The notes under the pieces: model-generated
Seen by the model: only the letters and a program-made list of their open reading frames with translations
Told to the model about the DNA's origin: nothing
The model's database searches: none
Shown here: positions 1 through 13,500 of the stretch, one piece after another
How the letters are laid out: each line of letters starts with the position of its first letter
How positions within the stretch are numbered: position 1 is the first letter of the stretch
Translations under genes and position numbers: made by a program
Origin: Paramecium tetraurelia
Taxonomy: Eukaryota; Ciliophora; Oligohymenophorea; Peniculida; Parameciidae
Assembly: GCF_000165425.1 (NCBI RefSeq)
Contig: NW_001798973.1
Coordinates: 188,555 to 252,554 of the forward strand
Direction: 5' to 3'
DNA length: 64,000 nt

Positions 1-24
1 TGCTATTATAAAAATATAAACAAA

Positions 25-1235
25 TCAAAAAAACTCTTCTTTTAATTTCTTCTCGCCCCACATATTAATAATATCCAACTATTAATTAAATTAGAATCAT
101 TACTCTTCTGATCAAGGTTAAGATTTTACGAACTTTCTTATTGTCCTTAACCACCTCTCCTAAATCAGTTAACGAAGTAGACCAAGGATATGCTTTATTT
201 CTTAATAGTAACTAAATGATTATTATCATTCTTACTTCAATAAGAGGAATGTTATTTTCTTATATAGCTAAATACAAGGGAGTTCTATTCATGATATCAA
301 TAGAATCAACATCTGCGTGATACTTAATTAATAATTCTGACATTTCATACAATCCCTTTTTACTAGACCAATGCAAGGCTGACATATTAAAGAAATCAAA
401 ATCAAAAACTAAGTATTAATTTTTATCTAGATATTAACGAACCTTTTCTAATTAATTCAACTTGACAGCATGAATGAATTCTTGCGAGTAGAGCTTTTAA
501 TATGGCTTTTTGGAGAAGATTTATTTTTATATCATCATTTTAGTAGTGATATTCATTTCTTTTAATTTTTTTAAAGCTCTAAGTAAACATTATCTTAATT
601 ATTTTTTAGTTCTTTTTGCAGGCTTAATTTACTCATTCAATAAATTTTCATCTCTTGTCGAATTAATAACATTTCTTGTTTTCATTACTGAAGAATTTTC
701 GAATCGATTTTCCTGTCCTGTTGGAGACTTGATCGATAACATAGTGCTTTCATCAATATCAGTCTATTAAAATGCTCTGTCTATTCTGCTAGTTTATATT
801 TGTATCTCAGTTTCACAGATATAATCTGATTCAAAAGGGATTTTACGATTTCGAAATTTTGAAATCTAAGGAGATTTTGAAAGTGTTGTTCTATTCATAC
901 TTTGAGGACTAGTAACAAATTTTATTCTGAATCGAGGAGAACTGTTTGTACCCTTTTAATTCTCTAATTTGATCGGAGCAATCTTCCTTATATTATTGTC
1001 ACTTTGTGAAGCTTTCTTTTCTTTTATATACCCTTTCTATCTCTCAAGGTATTCCTTATAGGAGAACTTCACTGCTCCATCTTGAAGAATAATCATAAAA
1101 GTACTTTAATTTGCAATTACTGTCATACTCTGAACTTCCATCAATTAAGGCCTAGGTTATCTAGATATATCATTGTACTTTATACCTAAATTCTGCTTGT
1201 ATTTTGCAATAGCTTTAACCCATAGATTTCTTCAT
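25..1235 (-). CDS. Ankyrin-repeat protein
   Basis: Reads as a 378-residue protein under the ciliate code with three introns of 25, 24 and 25 nt (GTA...TAG). The N-terminal 200 residues are basic, Ser/Arg/Gln-rich and unrecognised. The C-terminal part (about residues 230-360) holds ankyrin-like repeats: 'SALHWSSKKGLYEMSELLI' and 'NRTPLYLAIQENN' followed, after removal of a 24-nt intron, by 'IPLIELLLRNKA', which restores the ankyrin consensus and supports the intron. Ankyrin repeats normally bind other proteins; no catalytic domain is visible. Start is the first ATG of the frame; stop TGA lies at 27-25. The target is not predictable. Confidence 0.85.
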
Positions 1236-2167
1236 TTTCAATTATATTATTTAAGGTTGGTAGTATATATTTATTATAAAATAATAAATAAGTTATAATA
1301 ATAATATTTGCTGAAATAATTATTGACATATTTTTAGATTAGATCAAAATTCCCAAATTTTACCAATAGAGAAATCACTATTTTAACAATTACTAATAGT
1401 ATGAAAAGCATTGATTTAATAATTAATGAACCAGAAACAGGTAGCAGATTGAAGCGCTTTTGAATACCTATTTAACGAAGCTTTGAAATAAGAATATCCT
1501 TGGAAAATTTTATTTTTTTTAATAATTATTTATTTTTATTTTAAGTACCATTTTAATAACTGTTATAAATCTAACATTATCATGTTTTTCATTTAAATGG
1601 CAAATCCATTTAATAGATTCCTATATAATAGATATTTAATAATAAATTATTGATGTGAAAGAGAATAATTTTAAAATGAATATTATCATTTTATTATTGA
1701 AATAAATTTTTAATTAAAATATGCTATCGAACTATAAATTGAGATTAATGATAACTTGTAGATAATTTAAATAATTATTTATTCTTTTCTTATTGTGGTA
1801 ATTTTCTGTTTCTTTAGAATTAAAGTTTATAAAGTGTTTTAGAATCTTTTGACTGAAAGAGCTTGAATTTTGGATTATCTAATGTAATCTATATTTATTT
1901 TATATGTAAAAAATTCCCTTATTATTCATTAAGGAAACTAAAAGGAATGAACCCTATTTTTTTAAGTACTGAGAATACCAAAAATATAAGCTTTTAACTA
2001 TTAGAATAAAATAATTTTATCCAAATTTAATTATCATTGCATAAAAGTTGAATTGGGAAATATTTGACTGGCTTGACGTATTTCAATAAAATAAAGTTAT
2101 ATGGAGTCAATTAAATACAAAGAGAATTATTTTAAATTAGTAAACTTTCTGTATAATCATTTTAGGT
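1236..2167. other. Divergent intergenic region, no gene seen
   Basis: About 930 bp of very AT-rich sequence between the start of the minus-strand ankyrin gene and the plus-strand orphan gene. Only short frames occur, for example about 20 codons from the ATG near 1400, which does not look like a gene. It presumably holds promoters of both flanking genes. Confidence 0.5.
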
Positions 2168-4128
2168 ATGATGATACCATGCCCCCCTTAATTGGATATT
2201 TATGATGAATTTTAGAAGGATTTCTTAAAATCATCATTAGTTCATGAAAAGTATTTATCGACTTTAAAAATATGAATTAGTTTGAGAGTAATTAAACTGG
2301 AGGAAGCTCTGATTCATCTAGCAACAAATTAAAAGAACAAAAAATTTTAATGACTTTGAGTTTCTTGACTTTAAAAAATATAGTCTTTCCAAAGATTTTA
2401 AACCATTTGTTCTTCTCTGAATAGAAAGGAAGAATCAAAATAAGAAAGACTGATTAATTATTAAAATTATTGACAAAAACTTATAATGTTGATTTAATTG
2501 AAAAGTTTTCAATAGAAATGCCTGAATATACAGAACTAGAACTCATTATTAAAATTTTGTAATTGTGTCTTGAGAATTTGGGTTCATTAACAGAAGAAAT
2601 TTTGAGTAGCAAGGCATTTTATGCTTTTTATTATAAATTATATGATTATTAGAAAAAGAAGTAAAGTAATAATACATATAATAATATAATATTTGAATAT
2701 GTGCAACAAATAATATAGCAGACTCCAAATATTTAGGTAATCACTGAAGATTTCAGGTATTTCATTTATTTTAAAGCATAAATGATAGCAATTATGTAAG
2801 CTTTAAGGTTAGGAATTCCCTTGACTTCATTGCTTTTATGCACTAAATTCTATATGAATAGAGATACCTAATAATTCTTTATTGAATTCTTAATAACTGA
2901 TGAGGTGTATAAATAAATATATAATAAAAGATAACTCTCAAATTTTAATTATCTAATGAATATAGATTAATTGATAAATTAAAACAACTTAAGTTTATCT
3001 GACATGAATTATTATATAGAGAAAATTTTCCCAAGATATGAGGATGAATTGATTGAAACAAACTTTAATATTTTTTAAAAGAATTTAGATTTAATTTTAG
3101 AATAAAAATAATATTTGATGATAGATCTATAGCATTTGGTTGAATCAAAGAAATTTATAGAACTTTACTCTGTACTTGCGAAATATCGTCATTAAGTCGA
3201 TTAAGCTGAAATATTTTATAAAGGCCTATCTTAAATCATTTAATATTGCTAAAAAACTGAAAAATCAATATTGGATTTTAGTCCTGTGAATATTCCATCA
3301 GTTATTAAAAAGAACTTCTTTAGAACTCATGAAAAAAAAGAACTTATTTAATAGCAATAAATTGAATCTCTGCTGATATTTAATAAGATAATGACCGAGA
3401 TGATTAAATTTAGATTTCCATTTCCAATAATTATAACGTATTTGGATTTGAATATTGACAATATTTCAATCAGTATTTCAAAAGAATTAATAATACAATG
3501 TTAGTAAGATAAGGTGTTCAATTTATTTCTTGCTTTGGTTCACTATAACTTTTAAACTCTAGCCAAGTCTCAAACTTACTCTAAAGCCTTTTACCATTCT
3601 TAAATGGCAAAATAAGAGATGCAAATAAAGGAAATCATTTTTAAAATGTTAGAAATAATAAGGGAATTTTAAAATTTATTAAAAAATGATTTAGAGAAAA
3701 TTCTAAATGAGGAAGACACCAAATATAAAATTCACAATTTTATTAATCAGTTCTAAAAGACCAAGATCGATTAAAATAGTATTGATTAGAAAATAGCATC
3801 CACATTATTAGAGTTAATACAGTTTGACCAATCAAAAGTTGTTGATATGAACAATGAGATATAACTTAAACAGCAATTGCAGAGTATCATATAAGAAATC
3901 GAATATAAAACCACTAAATAACCCTATCAAGAACGAAGATTAGGAAGACCCCCAGGATTCTATTAGCATTAATAATATGTTTAGAAGAGAGTAAGATAAA
4001 AAGCATAATATTAATAAAGATTAATTTAGTAGCCAATGTGTTAATATTAAATCTCAAAGGTTAAGAAAATAAATAAATTGACTTCTGAATAATAGTTAAT
4101 GGAAGAATTAGAGAGTATTTTAGTTTGA
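2168..4128 (+). CDS. Orphan helical protein with GRP-type AT-hook-like motif
   Basis: Unrecognised protein of about 620-630 residues. From 2350 to the TGA at 4126-4128 one frame is open for 592 codons, rich in Leu, Ile, Lys and Gln (predicted helical). Near the C-terminus is 'ERRLGRPPGF', which resembles the GRP core of an AT-hook (minor-groove binding), followed by a Gln/Lys/Arg-rich tail; a nuclear role is only a guess. The 5' end is uncertain: 2168-2250 reads like a genuine start (MMIPCPPQLDIYDEF), then introns at 2251-2280 and 2288-2321 fit, but a further shift near 2410 is needed. A simpler start is the in-frame ATG at 2272. Confidence 0.65.
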
Positions 4129-4342
4129 TTATTTCGAATTGTACTTCCGATAATACCGATAATTCCCAAAATTCCACTTTTTTCATTATTTTTCTAAAGT
4201 TATAAAATGTTAATTAATCTTTTTCTAGCTTTAATAAATTAGCTCATTAAATAAAGAATCTTTGAGATTGCCAAATTAATCTTTTAAAAATAATTCAAAG
4301 CTCAATATATATTGCTGTGAATTATTTCAAAATTATTATATT

Positions 4343-7300
4343 ATGTTAATAAGTAAGTCCTTACACAACTTGACTAAGGATAGAGATTAGAGGGATTCAC
4401 ATTAAAATCTACAAAAAAGGTACATCAGGAAAATATTTGATTGTAGAACAAATTAAGAGTTGATGGGTGGATAAACCAATCCTTAAAATTGTTAATTGAA
4501 ACCTTCTTTTTATCAAGTGTTCCCACATCAACCAAATGACTTATAAAGTAACGATGAAATGAAGGTGCCCACTCTTACAAATGTTGCTTCCTATAAAAAC
4601 AATGATTAACAGATCAATAAGGAGTAATCAAAGAAGGTTATGTCTGTTCAAGAGGATAATTCATTGTTATCTCCTTCTGTAAATGTAATGATGAATTCTC
4701 ATTTGTTATCAGAGACGAAGAAACAAAGTTATGATAATGGAAGGTTGAGAGTAATTTTAACTCAAGTTAAATAACGATTGTTGAATTCCATTCATTTTTC
4801 AAAATACAATGATCCTCTTGTAACTCATGAATTTAAGGAAGGTACAACAAATAGAATAATTAACTTAGTTTCTCCATTTTACTATTATTATTTTACATTG
4901 TTCATGTTTTTGACAACATTTATCTCCAACTTCTTTACAATTATTCTCATACCCTTGCATAAGGTGTTTCATCTTTAGGAATCGGTTTCTCAGATATTCT
5001 ATTATTTCAAGATTTTTGCAATTTTATTAGACTTATATTTTTAAAGAGGCCCTTACAAATTATTTAGAGGAAAAATTACTTAAAATTATAAGAATTAAAA
5101 TAAAGTGTTTTTGGATTTATTTAGGCTAATTATATTATTAATTAATTATAATTTAAATTTGGAGAGTCGACTTTTAACTATTTTATTGATAGTGATCTTG
5201 ATCCTGGTGGATATGATAAGAATAGCAGAGCCATTTGAGAATTTATACATATCAACCCAATACATAGTGATGATAATATAATTGTGGGCCTCTATAATAG
5301 TTAGTTTGACATGCACATTGAAGAGTATTAACATCATTTAAATAAGAGTATTTGACCATGAAGATGATCAATCCTTGTCCTTATATATAAGTTACTCAAT
5401 TTCCTTCTTAACCCATAATGGATACATTTGTAAATATGCAATGTCATTTAGCATTAACTTTGAATGAGGATAATCGCATTGTAGTTTCAGTGTTTTCGTT
5501 GATATGCTACTTTTGTTATGTTTATACATTAGTTCTATTATGGATTTGGATGAAACCCAACATCGAGATCCAGGAAGAGAAGCAAAAATTACTTAAGGGA
5601 TTCATTAAACATTTCCAGGAGAAGTGCAAGGATTAGGATTTGCTGAGAAGATGTTACTCTTACTTAGATTATAGGATTGATGTAAGATTTAAATGAAGAA
5701 TAGATAGGAAGATTTAGGTAGAGCCAAAGAGTAATTAATGAAAAAGCTGAGTCCATCTTTGTAGGATGAGATTGATCTGGCCTTAAGAACCAAGATGTTA
5801 GAGAGGATAGAATTAATGCACAAGTTTTCTCCTCAGTTCAAATAACAATTATTGTACATGATTGAGCAGGTGACATTCAATCCTGAAGACAATGTTTTAA
5901 TTGTATGATATATCGAGTTTATAATATAATCAGGAACATTAGGCTGAGGATTTGAGTTTGTATTATATTTTGAAAGGAGAAGTGAAGGTGTAATTCCAAG
6001 GTTCTTCTTTGGCAAACAATAAAAGTTCTGTCACAAAACTTGTAGAGGGCTAGACTTTTGGGTAGCATTCCTTTATATCTGGAATACCTTCTAATATTAG
6101 TATTTTTAGTTGTGGGGTTACTACTCTAATGAAATTGAAGAGGTCTGATTTTATAGAAATATTATCGCATTATCCGAAAGATAATGAGAGATTCAGTATG
6201 ATGAGAGATAATTCCCTTTATAATCAATCTTTATTCGATTGTTATTACTGCAAAATTCAAGGCGATTACATTGTAGAATGCAGACATTTACAGTATTTCC
6301 CTCAAAGACAAAATGTACTTGAGAGATATTTATACAGTCGCAAATAACATCGTAAACCAATGGTAAGAAAACAAAAAAGATATTTAACTTTAAGAAATCT
6401 GAATCGCAATTAGGAGAGATTGAGATCTATAATAAACCATAAATAAAGCCAAGAGGCTATTTCTGAAGAGTTCCCAGATATTTCCTAGCTTCCATATTCT
6501 GAGAGTAAAATATATAATTTTATGTTATAGATTAAATAAACTCAGCTAGTCAAATGAGTAATTCAAATCCCTTCCTAAAGGCCAGTTAAGACAACTACGT
6601 ATCAGGTAGTAATTTTAATGGGGATAATATTGAACAATAACAATAGAATAATGAGGAAGAAGAGGCAGATGAGGTGGGGATAACAATCCCTAAAATTTAA
6701 GCGAGAAGAAAGATGGATGACTCCCATAAGAACATTCATAGAACTGCTGGGTTTATGGGTAATCTTGGGAATGGCTCTGTGTTAGATAAAGATGAAAAAG
6801 AGATCCTCCTTCAGTTACAAGATACATCAAATAAGGATGCCAAACAATTTGTGCTTAATTAAGCAAATCGGAACTCTCCGAACATGCTAACCTTTCAATA
6901 TTAGAAAGATACAAGTCCTTAGATTCAAACAGATTATTTATTTTTAGAATTAAATTAATAATAGCAAAATCAGGACCATAATTAAAAAGGTACATTGGGG
7001 TAATTGTCCAATAGATCCAGAACTTGCACGAATTCATTTTCAAGAGATATTTCAAATAATCAGTCTTCAAATTCTAGATAAAATAGGTCTCTCAAACAAT
7101 CAAGGGACAAGGTTAGGAAAACGAATAGTATCAATACACTTTCTGATGACAACAAATTAAGATAAAAAAGTGGAACGAAACAAAGCAATCTAGGTCAGCA
7201 ATCTGCATTTTAGGCTTTGGCAACTCCTGAGGTATATATGTATTGATTGAAATTTTAGAATCAAGAGTTGATTTTGAATGATGTGATATTTAATTAGTTC

Positions 7301-7486
7301 GAATGTATGATGAAATACAAGATCTATTATCCTCACAATAATTTCAATTGTGTTATTCAAAGATACAAGAATTAATTTGAGATGAGTAATTTCAAAATTA
7401 AAAAATTTAATTATTGTGGGTACTCTTTAAAATGCTTTGTCGCGTCTAAAATCAAAAGAATACAAAAATTAATTAGACGTTAGTGA
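4343..7486 (+). CDS. Cyclic-nucleotide-gated / voltage-type cation channel
   Basis: Spliced length 994 residues with six introns at 4420-4446, 5430-5451, 5682-5707, 5903-5933, 6505-6530 and 7232-7258. About residues 150-390 hold hydrophobic helices matching an S1-S6 core, with an S4-like stretch containing Arg at intervals. Then come a C-linker-like helix ('KLSPSLQDEIDLAL'), a cyclic-nucleotide-binding fold ('NPEDNVLI', 'LYYILKGEVKVQF', 'GQHSFISG') and a long Ser/Asn/Gln-rich tail. These are hallmarks of the CNG/HCN/EAG superfamily, which is expanded in ciliates and tunes membrane potential and ciliary beating. The pore segment reads 'FLTHNGYISLTLNEDNR': it has NGY but not the TVGYGD filter of K+ channels. 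Ion selectivity therefore cannot be assigned. Confidence 0.85.
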
Positions 7487-7554
7487 AATAAGATGCCATT
7501 CAGATGTCATTTTGATTGATTGTAATTTTTATATTTAAATTAATTAACTCTAAA

Positions 7555-10500
7555 ATGATCACTTATTTAACCATTCTTGCTGGGATTATGTAATTTAGTA
7601 GAGAATATATTATTTAGCACTTTTCTGTAGGCTGAATGTACTCCATCAATAATGAATCTTCTGAACCTGGATCAAAATTATTAACAAATCTCGGAGGAAT
7701 TTGATTTCAATTAAGAAGTGTCATTCTCTTTTTGGTTTAAGTATGAACCCAAAACTAAAATTTAAACCTAATATTTTTATGGTAGCTCGACCGAAGGCGA
7801 ATAAGTTGCGTCAGGGTCATTACTATTTAGACTTTATGAAGAATAAGCAAAATTGTTCCGAATATTTACATATTTAGATACCAACAATTAGAATCTATAA
7901 ACAATGATAATAAATGCTGATTAGAATATTTCCTCGACCGAAACTTTTAATTTAAATTTTTTAGATGGAATTTGGCAATACAAATTCTATAAAATAGTAC
8001 CTGTTGATCGGAAAATATATCATTTTATCTATAATTATATGATTTCGTCCTATACTACGAGCCAGACTAAATTTGACATCGAATAGACGAAGTTTCAATT
8101 GAGCATAGGAGGTTAAGGATATGTATTTTTTGAATTTAATTTAAGTTCTCAGATTACTATCAAAATTTATACTTCAATGCCTTTCCTGGATGGATTTCAT
8201 CCATAAATGTATTTCAAGGATCCCTGGACATCACTCCACCTTCATTTAAAACTAATCTGGACACATGCATTAAAAGTGTCCTAGTCTGTGATCCGAAACA
8301 GCAAAAACTGATTAGTGGCATTTAGACATCGTAAACTTAGATTTTGAAGAGCAATTTTAAATTAGAGAATACATTTGAATTTTAAGCTTGGTATAAACTT
8401 TCAATCAATAATGTACGTGTAATAATTAATACTTTTAGGCAAATAAAATTTATCACATGGTATAAATTAGAGATGAAAACATAACAACATTTAATATCAT
8501 TGATTCAAGAAATCTGCTCTTAGATTTGAGGTGTGTTGTTCTTGATGGAGGAGTCAATGTTGAGATACAGTTGACACTCCAATCATATGAATAACAACTC
8601 TATTATTCAAAAGAAGAATAAGTAAAGGTGGACTCTACAGTAATTCTTGTATCTTAATGGCATTTCATTACAATAATGTACGATAGAGAACTAACCTAAC
8701 AGACAGGAATTGATGTTTATTTTCCTTCTACGTTATCGAAACTTGAAAAAAGATACTCAAACCTAATATTATTTTTCACCGGATCAGATTTATTCTTTTA
8801 TTTTGGATCAAATAATAAATTATCTTAATATTTTTCAGGACAAATCGGAGAAATCAAAATTAATTCTTGTATAAAAAATAAGCCATATACTTTTGAATTA
8901 TGTAACATATTTTGATTGATGATTTACTTTAGAATGCGACAACACTTGTAAAGTTTGTGATGGACCAACCTAAAGTTTTTGTACAGAATGTGATTCGAAT
9001 GATTTTCGTGAAATTTCTAATCATCAATGCCTTTGCAAGGAAAATTACTTTTAATTTGCTTTTCAAAGGAAATGCAGGGGTATTTAGATTGTTTATAATT
9101 AGAAATTAAAATTGGAGATTTTTTTTCGATCCAAGAAATTAAACAAGAATAAACTCAATGTTATTATGGTTAATTTTTGGTAAATTACAAAGATCAAGTT
9201 CGTTGTGTTGATTGGTATGCTTAATCAATATTATTATCAGTCCATTTTCTCAAATTGGTACAAAAGTGCTTTGTGGAGATTGCTTGGAAAATCAACAAAT
9301 CTGGTAACATAGTATGAAATGCACATACAAATACGAAGTGAATGATCCTCTTACCTTGGGTTCAACTTATATGAGAGCGGAATCAGAACCGTAGCAATAC
9401 ATAATGGACATCAATTCAGGATCCATCAATATTTGCATAGGTTGCTCTGAAATTTGCGATGATGAAGACTGTTAACCCTATAAATATACTAATTTTGGTT
9501 AACTGATCAAAGTAAGATGCAAACCAAGTAAGTATTCATGCATAATTTATATAGATTATTATTTTTAAGATGGGGAGTGTAGATTATGCGATCAATTCTG
9601 CAATATCTGTCTAAATCAAGTCTGCATTTAATGTTAGTCGAATTACTATTTCAACTCTATCTTCCAGAAATGCTTATTGTCTACTAGTGCATCATAGTAA
9701 TGTGGATTCAATTGTCTCAATTGCATCTAATAGGAAAATAGTAACAGATGCTTGATATGTAAAGAGAATTATAAGATATCCGATGATGGATAAAATTGCG
9801 AAACCTATGAGTTAACTGATTGTCTAAATGAACACAATAAGTAAGGAGTTAGATCATCAATACCTTACTTATTTGACCCATTAACTCAATTTATAACTCA
9901 ACCATATTGCAGTTTCTGTACCAAAAATAATTTTGATACAGTTGCTAATAAATGTACTGACGAACCTGCTCTTCCTACTACTTGCAGTTATTACATTGAT
10001 AAAACTACTTGTTTATTCGGTACAGATTCAACATTAGTGAAAACTACTCCTGCATGTACCTCACCTTGCACTATGTGTATTAAAGATAATGCAGATTTTA
10101 CATAAGAATTTTGTGTTTAATGTCAGTATGGCTATTATATTGATTTGCTTTCTGGAACTTGTATGCCATGTCCATCTAATTGTAAAGATTGTGCATATAA
10201 TTTATTACCTTTGAACAAGGATAGAATTTCAATTTCTCTAATTTCTTTCTATTAATAAGGAGTATTAAAGTAGTATTTGGATTCTTTACTCAAAATACCC
10301 TAAGATTTATTTGAATTACTTTGTAAAGATTGCCAAGCTGGATATGTAACTAATAATGGTGTTTGCATTAATGAATGTCCATAAAATTGTGAAGAATGCC
10401 AAGCAATTAATAATAAGAATGTGTGTATTAAATGTGTTCCTACTACGTAAACTATTCTAGATGCTAACTGCTTAGAATGCCCATCTAATTGTTTAGCTTG

Positions 10501-13500
10501 TTCTGAAAGGACTCAAGAATAGATCTTAAAAATAAATCCTTTTTTTGATCTATCTATAACCACTTTTAAGAAACATTCAAACCAATGTTACAAACCAACC
10601 AAAACTAAACCTGTGATGTCTAATCAAATTGCATTAGACTGCAAGACCATTGAAAATTGCTACAAGAGTTTTAGTATCTAAATAAATCTTTTTTGCTGGG
10701 AAGATGAATTTCAAGCTAGTTACGATAGTTAAGTTAATAAAGACTACTATTATATTTACAATTACTTTATAGACAATTTGGTAAGTGATTTCGAATTAAA
10801 CTTTTTGAATCAATAATTTTTAGAATAATTGAACCAATACTAAATTTAGCAAATCTCAATTGACATTAAATTTATATCAAGTACAGGAGAATGCTCATTT
10901 GAAAATGACAAGATTATTTTAAATTAGAAATTCATTAAATACATTTTTAATCTCTAGAGAGTCAACCTTAAATTTTATTCTGAAGATATAATGAGTTTCC
11001 ATTTGCCTGATTTGCTGCAGTTGTAAGATTATTCAACTTTGATTTTTTAAAATATTATTTTTATTGGAAATAACAACATTACAGTAATAGATGCAACATC
11101 ATAGAATTCTCATTTTCAAATTTAAATTCATGATTGCTAATATATAAATTTTTATAACGATTGGATGAATGCTGCTTTTCAATTCAAATTCCAATAAGTT
11201 TAGACTATTATCATATAAAACTTCAAGATATAAAATGTTAAATTATTTAATTTTGGAATATTTAATATAAAGGTTTTGGCACCAGATTTTAGTTTAGAAG
11301 TCAATTAATTGCAAATATTGGATTCAGCCTTTACAAATTTAAATATCTTTGATATTTAAAATCCATCAAATTTTGATTTGAATATCAAATTTGAAGACAT
11401 TATGATAAAGGCTAGCCTTTACAATTCATCCTTTATCATATCTAGAAACTCGGATAAATTGATTGGAGTGCTTAACTTATTAAAGTTCAATTTAGTTGAG
11501 AGTCATCTCTATGGATCCAAATATTTGTTTGATTTAAGAACATAAACAACAAACTTGGTTGATTGTCTTTTAGAATCAACTACATTATACGACGAAGCTT
11601 CATTGATGTATTCTTTTGGATTCAATTTATAAAATGTTAAGATAACCAAAAGTACTATTTACTTTGGCACATTCTTCACAAATTATGATGAGAATTACTA
11701 TTAAATCAATTAGGATTTAGCTTTGACTTGGAAACAACTTTCATTTGAGTAAATCTCCTATTCTAATTATAATCAATTCATCATTATCAAGAACAATACT
11801 AGTACTGAAATTGATATCTAAGACTTCTCAATAAAAGGTAATATTTTGAATAAAGATTCTCTCAAAAAGAGCAACTATCTAAAATCCTTAGTGTATTTAG
11901 AAGGTAAAAAATTGGTTATTAATGACTTAAAAATAATTAAATTGACAGGAATCATAGAGTTATCTTTATAATTTGACTCAATAGAAATAAGAAAGAGTGT
12001 GATAACATAAAAAGCTGAAGCCTAAATAATTATTTAGCCTTCCTTGTCTTGCTTACATAACTATTATGATCTTCAGTTGTATACCCCTATTATCCAGGTT
12101 GTAAACACAAGATCAGTATTGATAGATAGTTTATAAATTTCAAGTTTGAGTGTGGTTGATAATTACATGATAGGATTTGAAGAGAATGATGGCAATAAGA
12201 TCACTGTGACGATTTAGAATAGTCAGTTCTTTGATAATAATATCTTAGTTGAATCCACTTCTGTGAACTCAGGCATAATCAAATTTATTTCAAATTCTGA
12301 ATCTACAATTGCATTTCAATATAGTCAAGCAGCCAACAACATTTTGTATTCATACAGTTCCGACCAGAATTCATTATTAGGAACAGTCTTAATGATTTCC
12401 AATCTTTTTGGTTCCATAGTAATAAACAACAACCAATTCATCAATAACTAAGCAATAAACACAACATTTTCGATCTCATATTTTTATGCCCAATAGGTAA
12501 CTGTGAAGGATAATTCATTTAAAAATAATAACTTTGATGATTTAGAACTAATTTACAACAAAATAAGTGATTCATACGGAGAAGAAGTATATATCGAGCA
12601 GATAAAGGAAAACTACAAAATATTATCGAATGGAGGGAATGGATATTACAGAGGAGATAATATACTAATTTAAAATTGCATTTTTGATTCATCAACTGCG
12701 TTGTATGGAGGGGGACTATACATCCAAACGATTAATAAGGGGAGAATAAACATTAATAATTGTCAATTTCTTAATTTAAAAACTGATTTATCGGCAAATT
12801 TAGAAGGTATGGGAGGTGCTTTGGTGATTGATGGATCAACTGCTGAAATTAAATTGACTTTGCACGACTGCACATTTGATAAAGTAATGGCTAAAGTCTT
12901 TGGAGGAGCAATATACTTTGATGTTTCACAGAAACTTAACAATATCGAAATAAAAAATCTAAAACTTAAGAATGTGATGTCTCTCATGGGTTCGTTCATC
13001 TATGCATTGTTTAGTAGTTAAGACATTTCAAATTTATTTGTAGACAACGTTGCTTGGGAAATGGATTAATCGGTAATATTGTAATATTTTGGGGAATTCA
13101 AAGGATTTAAATCTGATTATTCTATGTAAATAAAGGAGAAGAGTATGTTGGTAGTAACTTAAAATGGGAATATCAAATTGTAAAATCTTTAAATATTTTC
13201 TACTTATTACTTTGGTTTAATTTCGATGATAGATTGCATTCGTTGCACAGTTCACAACATTTTGATTAATTAACCAAAAAGAATGTATTATAATGCATTT
13301 TACTTTGGGAATAATAACTTATATTCTTCATCCTATATCATTCTGAATCAAATTTACTTTGATACTTTGACTGTTTTTCCTTATTCATCTACTACCAATT
13401 GCAAAAGTCTTTTGGATATGAAAGTAGAATCGGCACACATAAATTGCAACTTGAAACGGTTCTTGAGAAGGGGGATATAGTCTGCCATATCCAATACTAA

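Noticed and set aside
510-770. Hydrophobic plus-strand frame of 86 codons
   Set aside because: It is antisense to the ankyrin gene, whose minus-strand frame is open throughout with clear repeats and splice sites.
12763-12999. Minus-strand frame inside the giant gene
   Set aside because: It overlaps a continuous plus-strand frame that is part of a 3,006-codon gene with exact intron closure.
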